This document shows, piece by piece, positions 36,601 through 46,600 of a DNA stretch of 64,000 nt (its first letter is position 1; every line of letters starts with the position of its first letter). The translations under genes and the position numbers were made by a program. Origin of the DNA: Pyricularia pennisetigena (Eukaryota > Ascomycota > Sordariomycetes > Magnaporthales > Pyriculariaceae); the NCBI RefSeq assembly GCF_004337985.1, contig NW_021940920.1:141004-205003 (forward strand). Reading direction: 5' to 3'. Below the pieces are notes generated by a model. That model was not told the DNA's origin, did no database searches, and saw nothing but the letters and a program-made list of their open reading frames with translations.

Positions 36601-39017
36601 TTTGGGTTAAAACCTTTCCGGTTTATTAATGGATTTATATTAATAAAATAATTTGCGGTTATAATTATTTTTGGCCAAATGGAAATAGGTAAATTGGCTG
36701 TTAAGCGTATTTTAAGCGCGCGTACAATTACCTCCTATCCCGAACGTTTTATTTGGCCGTTTGGTTTATATATATTAAAAAAAGGCGTTTTTATTTTAAT
36801 CCCAAATTTTTTGCAATATTTTTAGTAAAAAGTATATCCCGTGTGCGCTATTAAAATAAATTCGTTATCGTGGAAAAATTTCGCAATTTGTAAGCCGTAT
36901 TAGCGCGTTACCCATTATTCGAAACCGAATATTGTTAACACGAATTTTACCTTCGTTTTTCCGGTAAACGGAATAATCGTTAAACGCCCCGAATATTCGT
37001 TTTTTAATAACAGCAAATACCGTATACCAGTACCTAATTTTTTAAAATGGAAAAAATTTAGGTATATTATATGGTAAAATTTGTATAATTCGCCCTTTGG
37101 GCGTTTCGATACCATTATTTTACCATATATTTAAACGCACGCTTCGTATTCCAATATTTTTAGTCCTTTAATTTTTACACCTTTAACCCGGTAAACCAAC
37201 GCTTTAAACGTTTCCGGACCCAGGTGGCCGGTTTTCCAATACCAAATTAACGAATTATTTTCTTTTTCGTCGTATATTCCCGTGGAGCTTTTTTATAAAA
37301 TTTTAATAAATTTTATTTAACCGTTTATGGCCGTTAAGGAAATAATACCTGCAAAAGATATTTGTACGGTAAGGGCAACGCGCAAATAATAAATAGGTTT
37401 ATATTGTAAAAAAATTACGTTATTACGTTATTGCAAACCGTATAATACCAAATTGTCCTTTATATTCCCCAGGCGCAAAGTGTAATCCCAGCCGTTATAC
37501 CACACGTTTTTATCCCTTAAACGCGTTTTTAACACGATATTAACGTAAAAGTTGGGTACGTACGTTACGTTAACGAATTTTAACGTTCGTCCTCCGTTAA
37601 ACACGTTTTGTATAATGCGCGTATTAAACGCGGTGATTTTAAATTATTAAATACCGCATATAACGAATTGCGGATCCGTATTTGTAAATTTACGGATAAA
37701 ACCCGGGTTTAAACGTTCTTTAGCGTTCACCAAATGCATAAAACAGCAATTATCGAACAAAATATTATTATAATATAGGTTATAGGAGGTGTTTATGGAC
37801 GTAAATGCGCTGGTTCCTTTATTGTAACGTATTTAAAAACATATAAGGTCGTCGGGTTCGGTAAAAATGGTTAGGTAGGCCGCCGAAATAGTGGACGCCC
37901 CCCCCTGTTTTTTAAATTACGGTGCTTTTTTCGTCCCTCCGTTCGTGGTAAATCCTAATTCGGTAATTATACCTTTTTAAATTAGCAATTCGCGGATAAA
38001 AGACCAGCGGTCCTTTTTAAATTCGGCGCAAATTTTTTTGCGATTTTCGGTTAAATAGGGGTTACGTATACGGATTTTGGGGTTCCTTTCTATTACCGCG
38101 TACACCAATTTTTCGTATAAATTTGGTAACCAAAAGTAATTATAACCACAGGGATATTTATTCCGTATATTTCCCCTATTTTCACCCCTGTTAAAAGCGT
38201 GGTTTAAACCTTTATTTTATTTTTCAGCGGATCCGCCAAATATCGTATAAAATTTAACGAAATTGCGGTCACCTTTTATTAAAGGGTCGGTAATATCGTC
38301 GTAAAAAACGTTCCTAAATTATTTGAAAATATATTTAAAGGTAATCGTATAATCCGGTTTATTTAATTCGTTCCGAACGTTTATAGCCCAGGAGGGTTGG
38401 AAGCGTCCTCCTGCTTTTATGAAATTTTTAATCGTTAAATCCTTTTTAAAATCGGTTATTTTATAGTTCCGGGTTTTTTCGTAAGTTAAATCGTAAATTT
38501 TGAACCAGTTCGTTTTATTATTTGTTATACGCGCTAAAACCAGGGTTAACCTATAATTTTTAATTACCTGCTTTTTAACGTGCGTTAAAAAAAATGCGAA
38601 TTTTTCTTAAAACGTTTTAACTATTTTTTTAAAGGTGTTCCAACCGTTACGTTAAACGGTAAAAAGCGCCGTATTAAAATACGTTGGGTTTATATTTTTT
38701 ATAACCCATTGCAAGAAAATATTAATTTTTCGGAATTGTTCGTTTGTATAATCCTCCTATAATTCCTGCGTTTCGCGTGCTCTATTTACCGCGCGTTTTA
38801 TTTCGGAGGGCGTAAGGCTATTAGGTATAATAAATTTTTTTAGGTTTTTAAAAACAGGTTTATTTGTATTTGCAAACGATTTGGCGATTTGGTTTATTTT
38901 GCGTTTAGTTTTAGGCGGGTTTAGGTCCCAAATTCGTAAATTTGTATGGTAATCGTCGAATCGGGAACGTTTAAGCGATTTTGTAACGTTTTCGGTAAAT
39001 TTTTTAAATATTGGGAA
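33612..39017 (-). pseudogene. RIP-inactivated copia gag-pol polyprotein
   Basis: A single minus-strand frame can be followed from about 39017 (Gag) to a TAG at 33612-33614. Codon starts at 38915, 38150, 37739, 37115 and 34778 are all in phase, so there is no frameshift at these checkpoints. In order: Gag, with a residue cluster around 38150 (PCGYNYFW) resembling a damaged zinc knuckle; a protease-like DNCC...H region near 37760; the pre-integrase GHLGPETFKAL zinc region near 37210; integrase from about 37115 (FFHFKKLGTGIRYLLLL); and reverse transcriptase and RNase H in the long open piece 34778-33972, continuing to about 33620. The polymerase active-site block reads FVNNI where active elements have two aspartates, a G-to-A type loss. 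Many in-frame TAA/TAG stops interrupt the frame. The Gag start was not resolved. Confidence 0.88.
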
Positions 39018-39268
39018 TTTTTTGTCGGTTTATTGGTTTGGATTAACCAATTTCCAAATACGTAATATTTTTGCATTTTAGCGGTAAGTTTTAAATTATT
39101 TAAGCTATTGGGCGCGTGAATTAAGCGTTGCTGGCGATTTTTGGAGCTTTTCGGTCGTAAATATGGTGTGCGGTAAGGAGAGAGAAAAATAGATAAAATA
39201 GGCGTTATTCGTGTTAATATATAACTGCAATTTGCGTAAAATAAAGATTTTTATAGTTTACAGCTGTA

Positions 39269-39280
39269 CCGGGTTTATAA
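39269..39280 (-). promoter_or_regulatory. Primer-binding site, probable half-tRNA iMet type
   Basis: One base inside the 5' LTR the minus strand reads TTATAAACCCGG. The complement of the initiator tRNA-Met anticodon arm in yeast reads TTATGAGCCCTG. The match has two G-to-A changes (RIP type) and one other mismatch. Copia-type elements are known to prime from a cleaved initiator tRNA at this internal site. The assignment is inferred. Confidence 0.55.
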
Positions 39281-39281
39281 T

Positions 39282-39447
39282 TGACGCACACGAACGTATA
39301 CGTGCAGCTTGCATAAGTGGTAGGAGAGCTATGTATTCAGGTAGGGTGCGTTATCTAGGTTAACGAGCGTGGCAGCGCTTTTATGGTGTGCACAGCGCTG
39401 ACTAAGCTCATCTGGTTATGTGATGCCAAGATCTATCTACTGCAACA
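39282..39447 (-). repeat. Right long terminal repeat (5' LTR of the element)
   Basis: 166 bp, co-terminal with the left copy and about 94% identical. Its derived differences are C-to-T or G-to-A. It should carry the element promoter; no clear TATA box was assigned. Confidence 0.92.
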
Positions 39448-39452
39448 AATAC
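39448..39452. repeat. Target-site duplication, right copy (AATAC)
   Basis: Matches the AATAC before the left LTR exactly, so the two LTRs mark the ends of one insertion rather than a rearranged chimera. Confidence 0.85.
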
Positions 39453-40367
39453 TACAGTCCCACGTGACGAGCTCAAGACACAAACACAAAATCTTAAAAA
39501 GAAATACCCCGAGACATAATACAAAGAAACAAAAGCCGTCGCTTCGGGCCAATGTGCTGCGGGCTCCTACCTTGACTGATTACAGCTGACCACTCGCTCA
39601 TTCACCCCCTCACACTCTCTTTGATTCTATCGTGCGTGGGCCCCCATATGTCGCCTTGCCAACCCTCGTGAGGGGTTTTAGTTCGGTTTCCATGATATTA
39701 ACCGGCTTGTCATTTTCTTGGGCGCATGCCTTTGAGCCAAGACAAAAGAGCAGCTCAGTACCCGTTTCCGTTTGACAATTGGTACGGTTCAACAGCCGTT
39801 CGAGGGATTCACCAGCCACCCAACCATACCGTAGTATATGGAGCAACACGCCATGACCCCCCAGTCCAACCCAACCCAACCCCCCCCCCTTGACGAACCG
39901 ACCTATTTCCCCATTCCCCAGATTCAATCAACCTGGGGAAACCAAGCCAACGGATCGTTATCAATTTTGCCTAAACTGTGGGGACCCCGTCTTTTCTTTA
40001 AGGGTGGATGACCACGGTGAAAAGTACCATGCAGCAACTGAGGAATGAATGGTCTGGGGACTGACGCGGGGAGGAGCTGGGGTCTGGGGCGAGTGATACT
40101 GGGGGAGCGCTTGGCTAACCACCTGCTCGCTTGCCTGCTTGCCAACTTGGGAAACGAACCTTGGGTAGTTTGGTAGGCGGCCGAGTGGGCACGGTACTCA
40201 GGCCTGTCAATATAAATCACCGATGGGCCGGTTCCCTTTTGTGAGACTGTGGGGTCAACAGGTTTCACTCGGACTTCAACCGGTCCGCATCCACGCACAG
40301 CACGTCTCTTCGTGTCAAGCGTCTTTCGAGTCGAACCCCCCATCGAAGTGAGCAAACGCCCGTCACA
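39453..40367. other. Intergenic, promoter side of the sugar transporter gene
   Basis: About 900 bases with C-rich patches (ccaacccaacccaacccccc near 39868-39890). The last 150 bases are probably the 5' leader. No separate gene is supported. The original upstream neighbour of this promoter was displaced by the 8-kb insertion. Confidence 0.5.
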
Positions 40368-42722
40368 ATGAAGGTCGATCTCAAGGCCAGCCAGGCCGAA
40401 AGGGCTGCTCAGCTCCAGAAGCCGACCAAGGGATATTTCTTCTTTGGCAACAAGGAGTACCCGCGCGTTAAGTGGTGGAAGCGTCCAAACATGCGCAAGC
40501 TGTACTTTTACTGCTTTGGTAAGTAATTACACTCGTATTTCTCTTGCAATGACTATGCCTTTCTGACGCGTCAAACACAATAACCAAAATAAAAATAAAA
40601 ATAAAAATAAACAGTGCTCATCTTCGTCAACATCGCCAACGGCTTCGATGGATCCATGATGAACTCACTGCAGTCCCTACCATACTGGCAGAACTTCTTC
40701 GGCCACCCAGAGGGTGTCACCCTTGGCCTCCTGGGCTCCGCCATGAGTCTGGGTTCTCTGATCACCATGGGAACGGTCCCTTGGATTTGCGATACTCTTG
40801 GCAGGAAAAAGGGCGTCATCATCGGCAGTGTCATGACCATCGTCGGTGTCGTGCTGCAGTCCAGTGCTCCCAACTACAACGCCTTCCTGGCCTCCCGCTT
40901 CATCATTGGTGCCGGCATGACTCTCTCCACGAACGCCGGCCCGCTTCTCTGCGCCGAGATCGCCTTTCCTCAGGACCGAGCCATCATCACCACCTTCATG
41001 GGCTGCTCATACGCTGTTGGCTCTTTCGTCGCCGCCTGGACCACCTTTGGCACCCTCAAGATCGAGAGTGACTGGGCCTGGCGTCTGCCGTCCCTTCTCC
41101 AGGCCTGGGCGACCCTGATCGTCTTCGCCGTCATCTGGTGGATCCCCGAGTCGCCGAGGTACTGGATTGCCCGCGACCAGGACGAGAAGGCGATCGAGGT
41201 TTTAGCCAAGTACCATGCCGAGGGTGACAAGGATGACCCCTTTGTCCAACTCGAATTCCGCGAGATCAGGGCCGCCTTTGACCTCGATCGCATGAACCAG
41301 ACTGTACGAGATGCCAGACACCCTCCTACTGCCCCCCCGCCATNNNNNCATATCGTGTAACTAATTTGTCATGCGAATCTAGAACACGCGATGGAGTGAT
41401 TTGTACAGCACCAAGGGCAACCGCCACCGAATGTCTTTGGTCATTGCTCTTGCAGTTTTTGGTCAGTGGTCAGGAAATGGAATTATCGCCTACTACCTCA
41501 AGCTTGTGCTTGATAGTGTCGACATCAAGGCCCCATCTGACCAACTTGGCGTAAGGCTGCCCTTGCCACTCTAGCGTACTTTTTGAAGCTGACCCATCAT
41601 CATGTCGGGCTTTAGATCAATGGTGGCAGCAAGGCAATGTCTCTGCTTGTGAACCTGGTCGTTGCCTTCTACATTGACAAGTTGGGACGTCGCCCTATCC
41701 TCATGATCTCCACGTTGGGCATGACGATTGTAAGTATGCTATTCAAGGGGACAGCTCATGACTCCAGCTTTCTAAACAACAATATGGATAAGTGCTCACA
41801 CGTATGTTTCCTAGTGCTTTATCATCTGGACAATCCTTAGCGCGCAGCACGACCTCGGAGGGCGATCAAACCCAAGTAAGTGATATGTGCATCTTTCACT
41901 CACCAGCTCTAATACCATCCTGGAAGATGACCACTGACGCAGATAAACCTAGACCTTGGAAGAGGTGTCGTTGCGGTAATGTACATGTACAACTTCTCAT
42001 ACAACTTGAAGTAAGTCTCACCTTGCATCTTATGCGAATGCTTAATTATTCTTTGGGCCTCATACTGACACTAAATCTCGAACAGGACTGGTAAGTTAGT
42101 TTGTAATGCTTCGAGGCAAAAATCCTGCCTCAGAATAATAAGCTTTTATTAACTTCTGAGACAGGAATGCCCATGACATACACTATCGAAATCATGCCCT
42201 TTGGCCTGCGAGCAAAAGTAAGTCATCTTCAGACGCTCCCCTTACAAACAGACCGAGCACCGGGGCTAATCTTTCGAATCAGGCGGCCATGATCGGAGGT
42301 TTTATCACGATGGCAGCAGTTTTCTTCAACCAGTTCATTAATCCAATCGCACTAAAGGCGCTAGCATGGCGTTATTACATCGTCTATTGCGTCTTTCTTG
42401 GCTTCGAAGTTTGGTTTATCGTGAGTATATTCTCTATATCTGGTTGCGTCCAGGGCTGGGAACAGGTTTAGGTTTAGGATGCATGTACTAACGTGTAAAT
42501 CATCACCATCATCAGTACTTCTTTGTCGTCGAGACCCGATACGTGCCGATCGAGGAGATTGCAAAGTTCTTCGATGGAGAGAAGAACGACGTCCTGGCTG
42601 CCACCAATGCGGCCGACAAGCTCCACCGCGTCGAGAGTGGCGTCATCGAAACAGAGAACGTTGAAGACACCAACAATAACACAGCAAACACCAAGAAGGG
42701 GCCCGAGGTCAAGGAAGGTTGA
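40368..42722 (+). CDS. MFS sugar transporter (lactose permease / hexose transporter clade), with a possible frame break
   Basis: Ten exons: 40368-40518, 40615-41303, 41383-41550, 41616-41729, 41815-41875, 41943-42010, 42086-42090, 42165-42217, 42283-42420 and 42516-42722. They encode about 550 residues. Sugar-porter signatures are present in order: the N-terminal FVNIANGFDGSMMNSLQ, DTLGRKKG in the loop after TM2, IPESPRYWIARDQ before the central loop, FYIDKLGRRP in the second half, and FFVVETR after TM12. The expected job is proton-coupled sugar uptake at the plasma membrane; the substrate cannot be told. Exon 7 is only 5 bases. Exon 5 ends in phase 1 but exon 6 reads correctly only in phase 0, so the model carries a one-base conflict. 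Exon 2-3 spans a 5-N gap inside the intron. The gene may be functional with an assembly error, or a young pseudogene. The exon 4 start may be off by one base. Confidence 0.82.
41344..41348. other. Small assembly gap (5 N)
   Basis: Five unknown bases inside predicted intron 2 of the sugar transporter. The true length is unknown. The flanking exons remain in phase, so the coding sequence need not be affected. Confidence 0.97.
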
Positions 42723-43609
42723 GATTAGATGGATGTGAAGGGGTTAGATACGATGTAACAAGGCCGCGCACTTTTCTTGTCTGCATGACAAAACTGTCGC
42801 CCTGGAACCGGGGCTGGGCTACCAGATGTACAATTTCTTGAGATATCCTATATTCATGTTTTTGAAGCAAATGAAAAGGGGACTCTGTTCCCTTGAAACC
42901 GAACCGTGTACCCTGATAATAAAGAAAAGTCCATGTGAAACTTTCAAGGTTATGTTTGCAGTCTGCTGCAAGACACGTGCTCTCTTGGATACCTAGAGGG
43001 ACAAATGAGAGGACACGGAATCTGTGATGATGCTGTGGAAACAGCGTACTTGACGGCCATAGCTGCCTATGCTTTAGGGACGTAGTCACCAGAGCAGGCT
43101 GTATGGACGGATGTCCAAGGACAAGGTGGAGCCATACGTGTGTGGAAAAGGAACCAAGATGATCCTGGAGGAGATCTTGGTGCAGGCTTTATACGAAAGG
43201 AATAGGCGGCCAAGACAGGCCAACTACGGCATTGTAAGCTCGCGGGCCTGAATCAATATCGTTGCCTTGAAGCATACGCGCTCTAACGATCAGACTGCCG
43301 CTCGAGATCTATCCGAGATTCTCAGCAACTGATCATGTTGCCATCGTCACGTTGATGTGGCCCACCATCTAGCTCTAACGATCAACAGAGATGCAAACGG
43401 CCCAACATCTCTTCTACCAAAGAAAATTTAAGCCCATGCCGCCATTATGCTCAATATTCAAACAATTACAGCCAATGAACTCCGATATAATGCAAAAGAC
43501 CTTGTGGGTTCCACGCCACCTGCTCTTGTGAGCAAACCTATGAGCCCGTAAAAACGCTTAAGCATGACGAAAAAAAAAAAAGGCATCGTAGCAGAAGCAT
43601 GAGTGAAGA
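42723..43609. other. Intergenic between convergent genes
   Basis: About 890 bases between the transporter (plus) and SEN1 (minus) 3' ends. It should hold both 3' untranslated regions. No coding frame is supported. An A run lies at about 43570-43580. Confidence 0.55.
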
Positions 43610-46600
43610 TTAGCGTTTAGGCTGAAGAAAGACGTTCGCTGGTGCCTTCTTCTTCCACGGTTTTGGCGGTCGAGGAGCCTGAGGTGGCTGCTGCTGCTGC
43701 TGCTGCTACAAAATGGAACGACAGCAAGTCAGTAACCGACAGCAGAGACGTTATGAATGAACAAAGTCACTTACAGCAGCAGGACGGTCAGGCGGTGCGA
43801 GCCCAAGTGCCTGCATTGCCGAGGGATCAGTCGGTCGCGGTGGAGGTCTAGGTACCCCAGCCCGCGGGCCAGTAGGAGGATGTGGGTGGTTCGAAACACT
43901 CTGCAGAGATGGTTAAACCATGTTAGTCAGTTTGGTATTAGATGCAGGTTTCGAAGGTATCATTAGGTAGCCGTGTAGTCAGTCAGGGCTTTTTTTTTTT
44001 TTCTTTTTGCACATACCCGTTTGTTAGCTGAGGACTGGTCCCGGGCCTCCTCAGATGCCGGACGCTTCCTCCCCATATCAGCCGACGACCGTATTGGTGG
44101 TGCCTGGCTGACTGCCCGTACATGTGGCTGCCCGGAGACGGTTGCTATAATTGCGGGCGCAGCGCTCGATGAATGAGAGGCCGTTTTATTTTGCGGGGGC
44201 GGTTGCTGGTTTGGCGGTTGCTGTCGAGCGCGGGCATCATTAACATCAAGCATCTCGACATCACTGTTCTCACCGCCACGGCGCTGCGCGTTGCCAATCG
44301 GAGCCGGCACAGCCGGTGGAGGAGGCACGTAGCTTCCCTTAATCGCCTTTGAGTTGCGCAGCTGGGAAATAATGCTTCCTTGCGTGTAGCGGTCACGCGC
44401 TTTGGAATCCTCAATGAGTTTGTTCCAGAATTCGCCTTGCCGGAGGGCACGCGAGTCTCCGAGTATCCACAACGACGAGCGCGCACGGGTGAGACCGACG
44501 TTCATACGGCGGATGTCTGTCATGAAACCGATACCTCCAGTGGGACTGGCTCGCACACAGGAAAAGATGATAATCTCGCACTCTCGTCCTTGGAAAGCGT
44601 CCGTCGTGTTGAATTCGATATCTTCCAGCACACCTTCACCCCAGCGCTCTTGGAACTTTTGGCGCAATGCAAACAGTTGTGCTTTGTAAGGTGTGATGAT
44701 ACCAATCTTGCCCTTCATGTCGATGCTCGAAGCGTAGTCGGCCTGGAATTTGGCGTATATCTGTATGGCAACGTTGATTTCGTTCGTATTGACCAACGAC
44801 TGACCCCGAGAGCCACGCTCTTGAATACCCTCGACGTCGAAGAAACGATATGGACCCAGCAGCGGGTTGTCGTGCCAGGGCTGCTGCCGAAGCTTGGCCA
44901 TATCGCTGCCGTCCGCCAAAAGCCCCTCGTAGAACTCCTTGCTCGGGTATAAGCTGATCTCAGGGTGCATTCGGTATTGACAATCAAGCAGATGGACCTT
45001 GCCAGGATGGTTTTGTTGCATACGCACAAACAGACTCTGGTCGTAGCCGTACCTGGCGGCCGACTGGGACAGGACTGTCGGGGGCAACTGCTTCGGGTCA
45101 CCGACCAAAATGCACTTTGATGCACCGTACTTGAGCGGGATCAACGCACTGAGCTCCACACATTGAGCAGCTTCGTCAATAATCACCGTCTCGAACTCGA
45201 CCTGCAAGCTTTTGAACATGTCGTGGCCGGCACCGCTGAGCGTGGCACACAGCACATGGGCCTCGGAGAGAATACTCTGTTGGATGTTTCTTCTCTTGAT
45301 CTCAGCCTCCCGAGCGTATGTGTTGCCACTGGCCTTGTCACGGTCGATTTGTGCTCCGATCTGACCTTGTTTCTTCCTCAGCTCGTCCAAGTTGCGTTGC
45401 AGGCTGTTGGTTTGACCATGATCGCCGGCGGCGCGGGCTTGTTCCAGAGCCTCCCTCAGTGCCGCCACCCTGACCTTGATTTCACCAGCTTCCTGGTGCA
45501 ACTTCTCACGGTCAGTAGGACCGCCACCGCCACTCCCGTTCACGTTTAGAGCTGCGTCCATCTTCTCTTTGACCAACTCGTCCAATGTTACGTCCCGGAC
45601 TGCCGCATTGATAGCATCGCTGCGACCCAGACGCAGGACATTAATCTTGTGGCTGTTTCCATTCGTGTCTTTGATACCTGCTTTCAAACGCAGGACCAAT
45701 TCGTCGACCGCAGCGTTGCTGGGTGCGCACACAAGAAGCTTTTGTGCCATGGGTTCGTCGGCGCCATTGGCTGGCTTGATGCGCGTAGGAGGCGCTCGAT
45801 TAATCTTGCCCGTGAGTAAAGCACCGACCATGGCAATGATGGTCTTCGTTTTGCCGGTACCCGGAGGTCCTTGGACGAGAGTGAAACCGTCGTTTTCTTT
45901 GGCGTTGATGATTGCGACGGCCTGGCCACGGTTGAGCTGATAGTTGTCTTGGAAGGACTGTATACGATCGTTGGAAAAGTTCAAGATGGGCGAGGGCTCG
46001 GCATCGAGGACTTCAGTCATCAGGTCATAATACTGTAAACTTTCCAGGGCAGCAAACTCTCGCTCGACCGTCGTCATGTTCGTAATCCTCAGCCCACGCA
46101 AGTCATTGCCTGGAAGGAGGTGGTCACTGGCAAATCGACTGTTTCCCTTGCTAGTGATGCGGTACGTGACTTCGAGCACCCCCTTTTTCATTCCGGTTTT
46201 GAACACTCGGGCAAGGCAGTGGGGGCTCTCCTTGCTACTCAGAGGGTCTTGAGCTGTAGAAAAGAGAACTATATCACCATCGGATAATCGATCCCTGTCC
46301 TTGTCTTTGTTGGCTGATATGGGCATCGATGTTGCCACCTCCAGAAACTTGTCAACAGAGGTCCTGGTGGTAATCTTGATGTCAAAAGGCTTTGCAGTTG
46401 ACTCGTCCTTGGAAGTTACAAAGGAGCGCCAGGCCTCATTGACAAGCAAAGGGAAAAAGGTGTCCCTGTAGTCCACAGGGTTGGTGTAAGATTTGGCGAC
46501 CTCTTTGCATTTGTACCCATTCGGAGGGTCGTTGCCTTCGTGGAAAATGTCCCACTCCAAAATTGCCTCATGCAATCTCTCCATTGGCGGTGTGATTCTT

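Larger units (their letters stand above)
31382..39447 (-). mobile_element. Complete but RIP-inactivated Ty1/copia LTR retrotransposon
   Basis: The element is 8066 bp, oriented on the minus strand, with 166-bp LTRs, AATAC target duplications, a primer-binding site inside the right (5') LTR and a G-rich tract inside the left (3') LTR. The gene order read on the minus strand (Gag, protease-like, integrase, reverse transcriptase, RNase H) identifies the copia superfamily. The internal 7.7 kb is AT-rich, and the stops I saw in it are all TAA or TAG. The gag-pol frame carries no detected indel, as expected from RIP rather than neutral decay. About 2 kb of non-pol sequence lies between the end of pol and the 3' LTR and holds an antisense decayed frame. 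With these lesions the element cannot encode its own proteins. Confidence 0.93.

Noticed and set aside
31382..39447. Ty3/gypsy assignment of the retrotransposon
   Set aside because: Integrase precedes reverse transcriptase in the reading order and the pre-integrase GHLGPE motif is copia-type.
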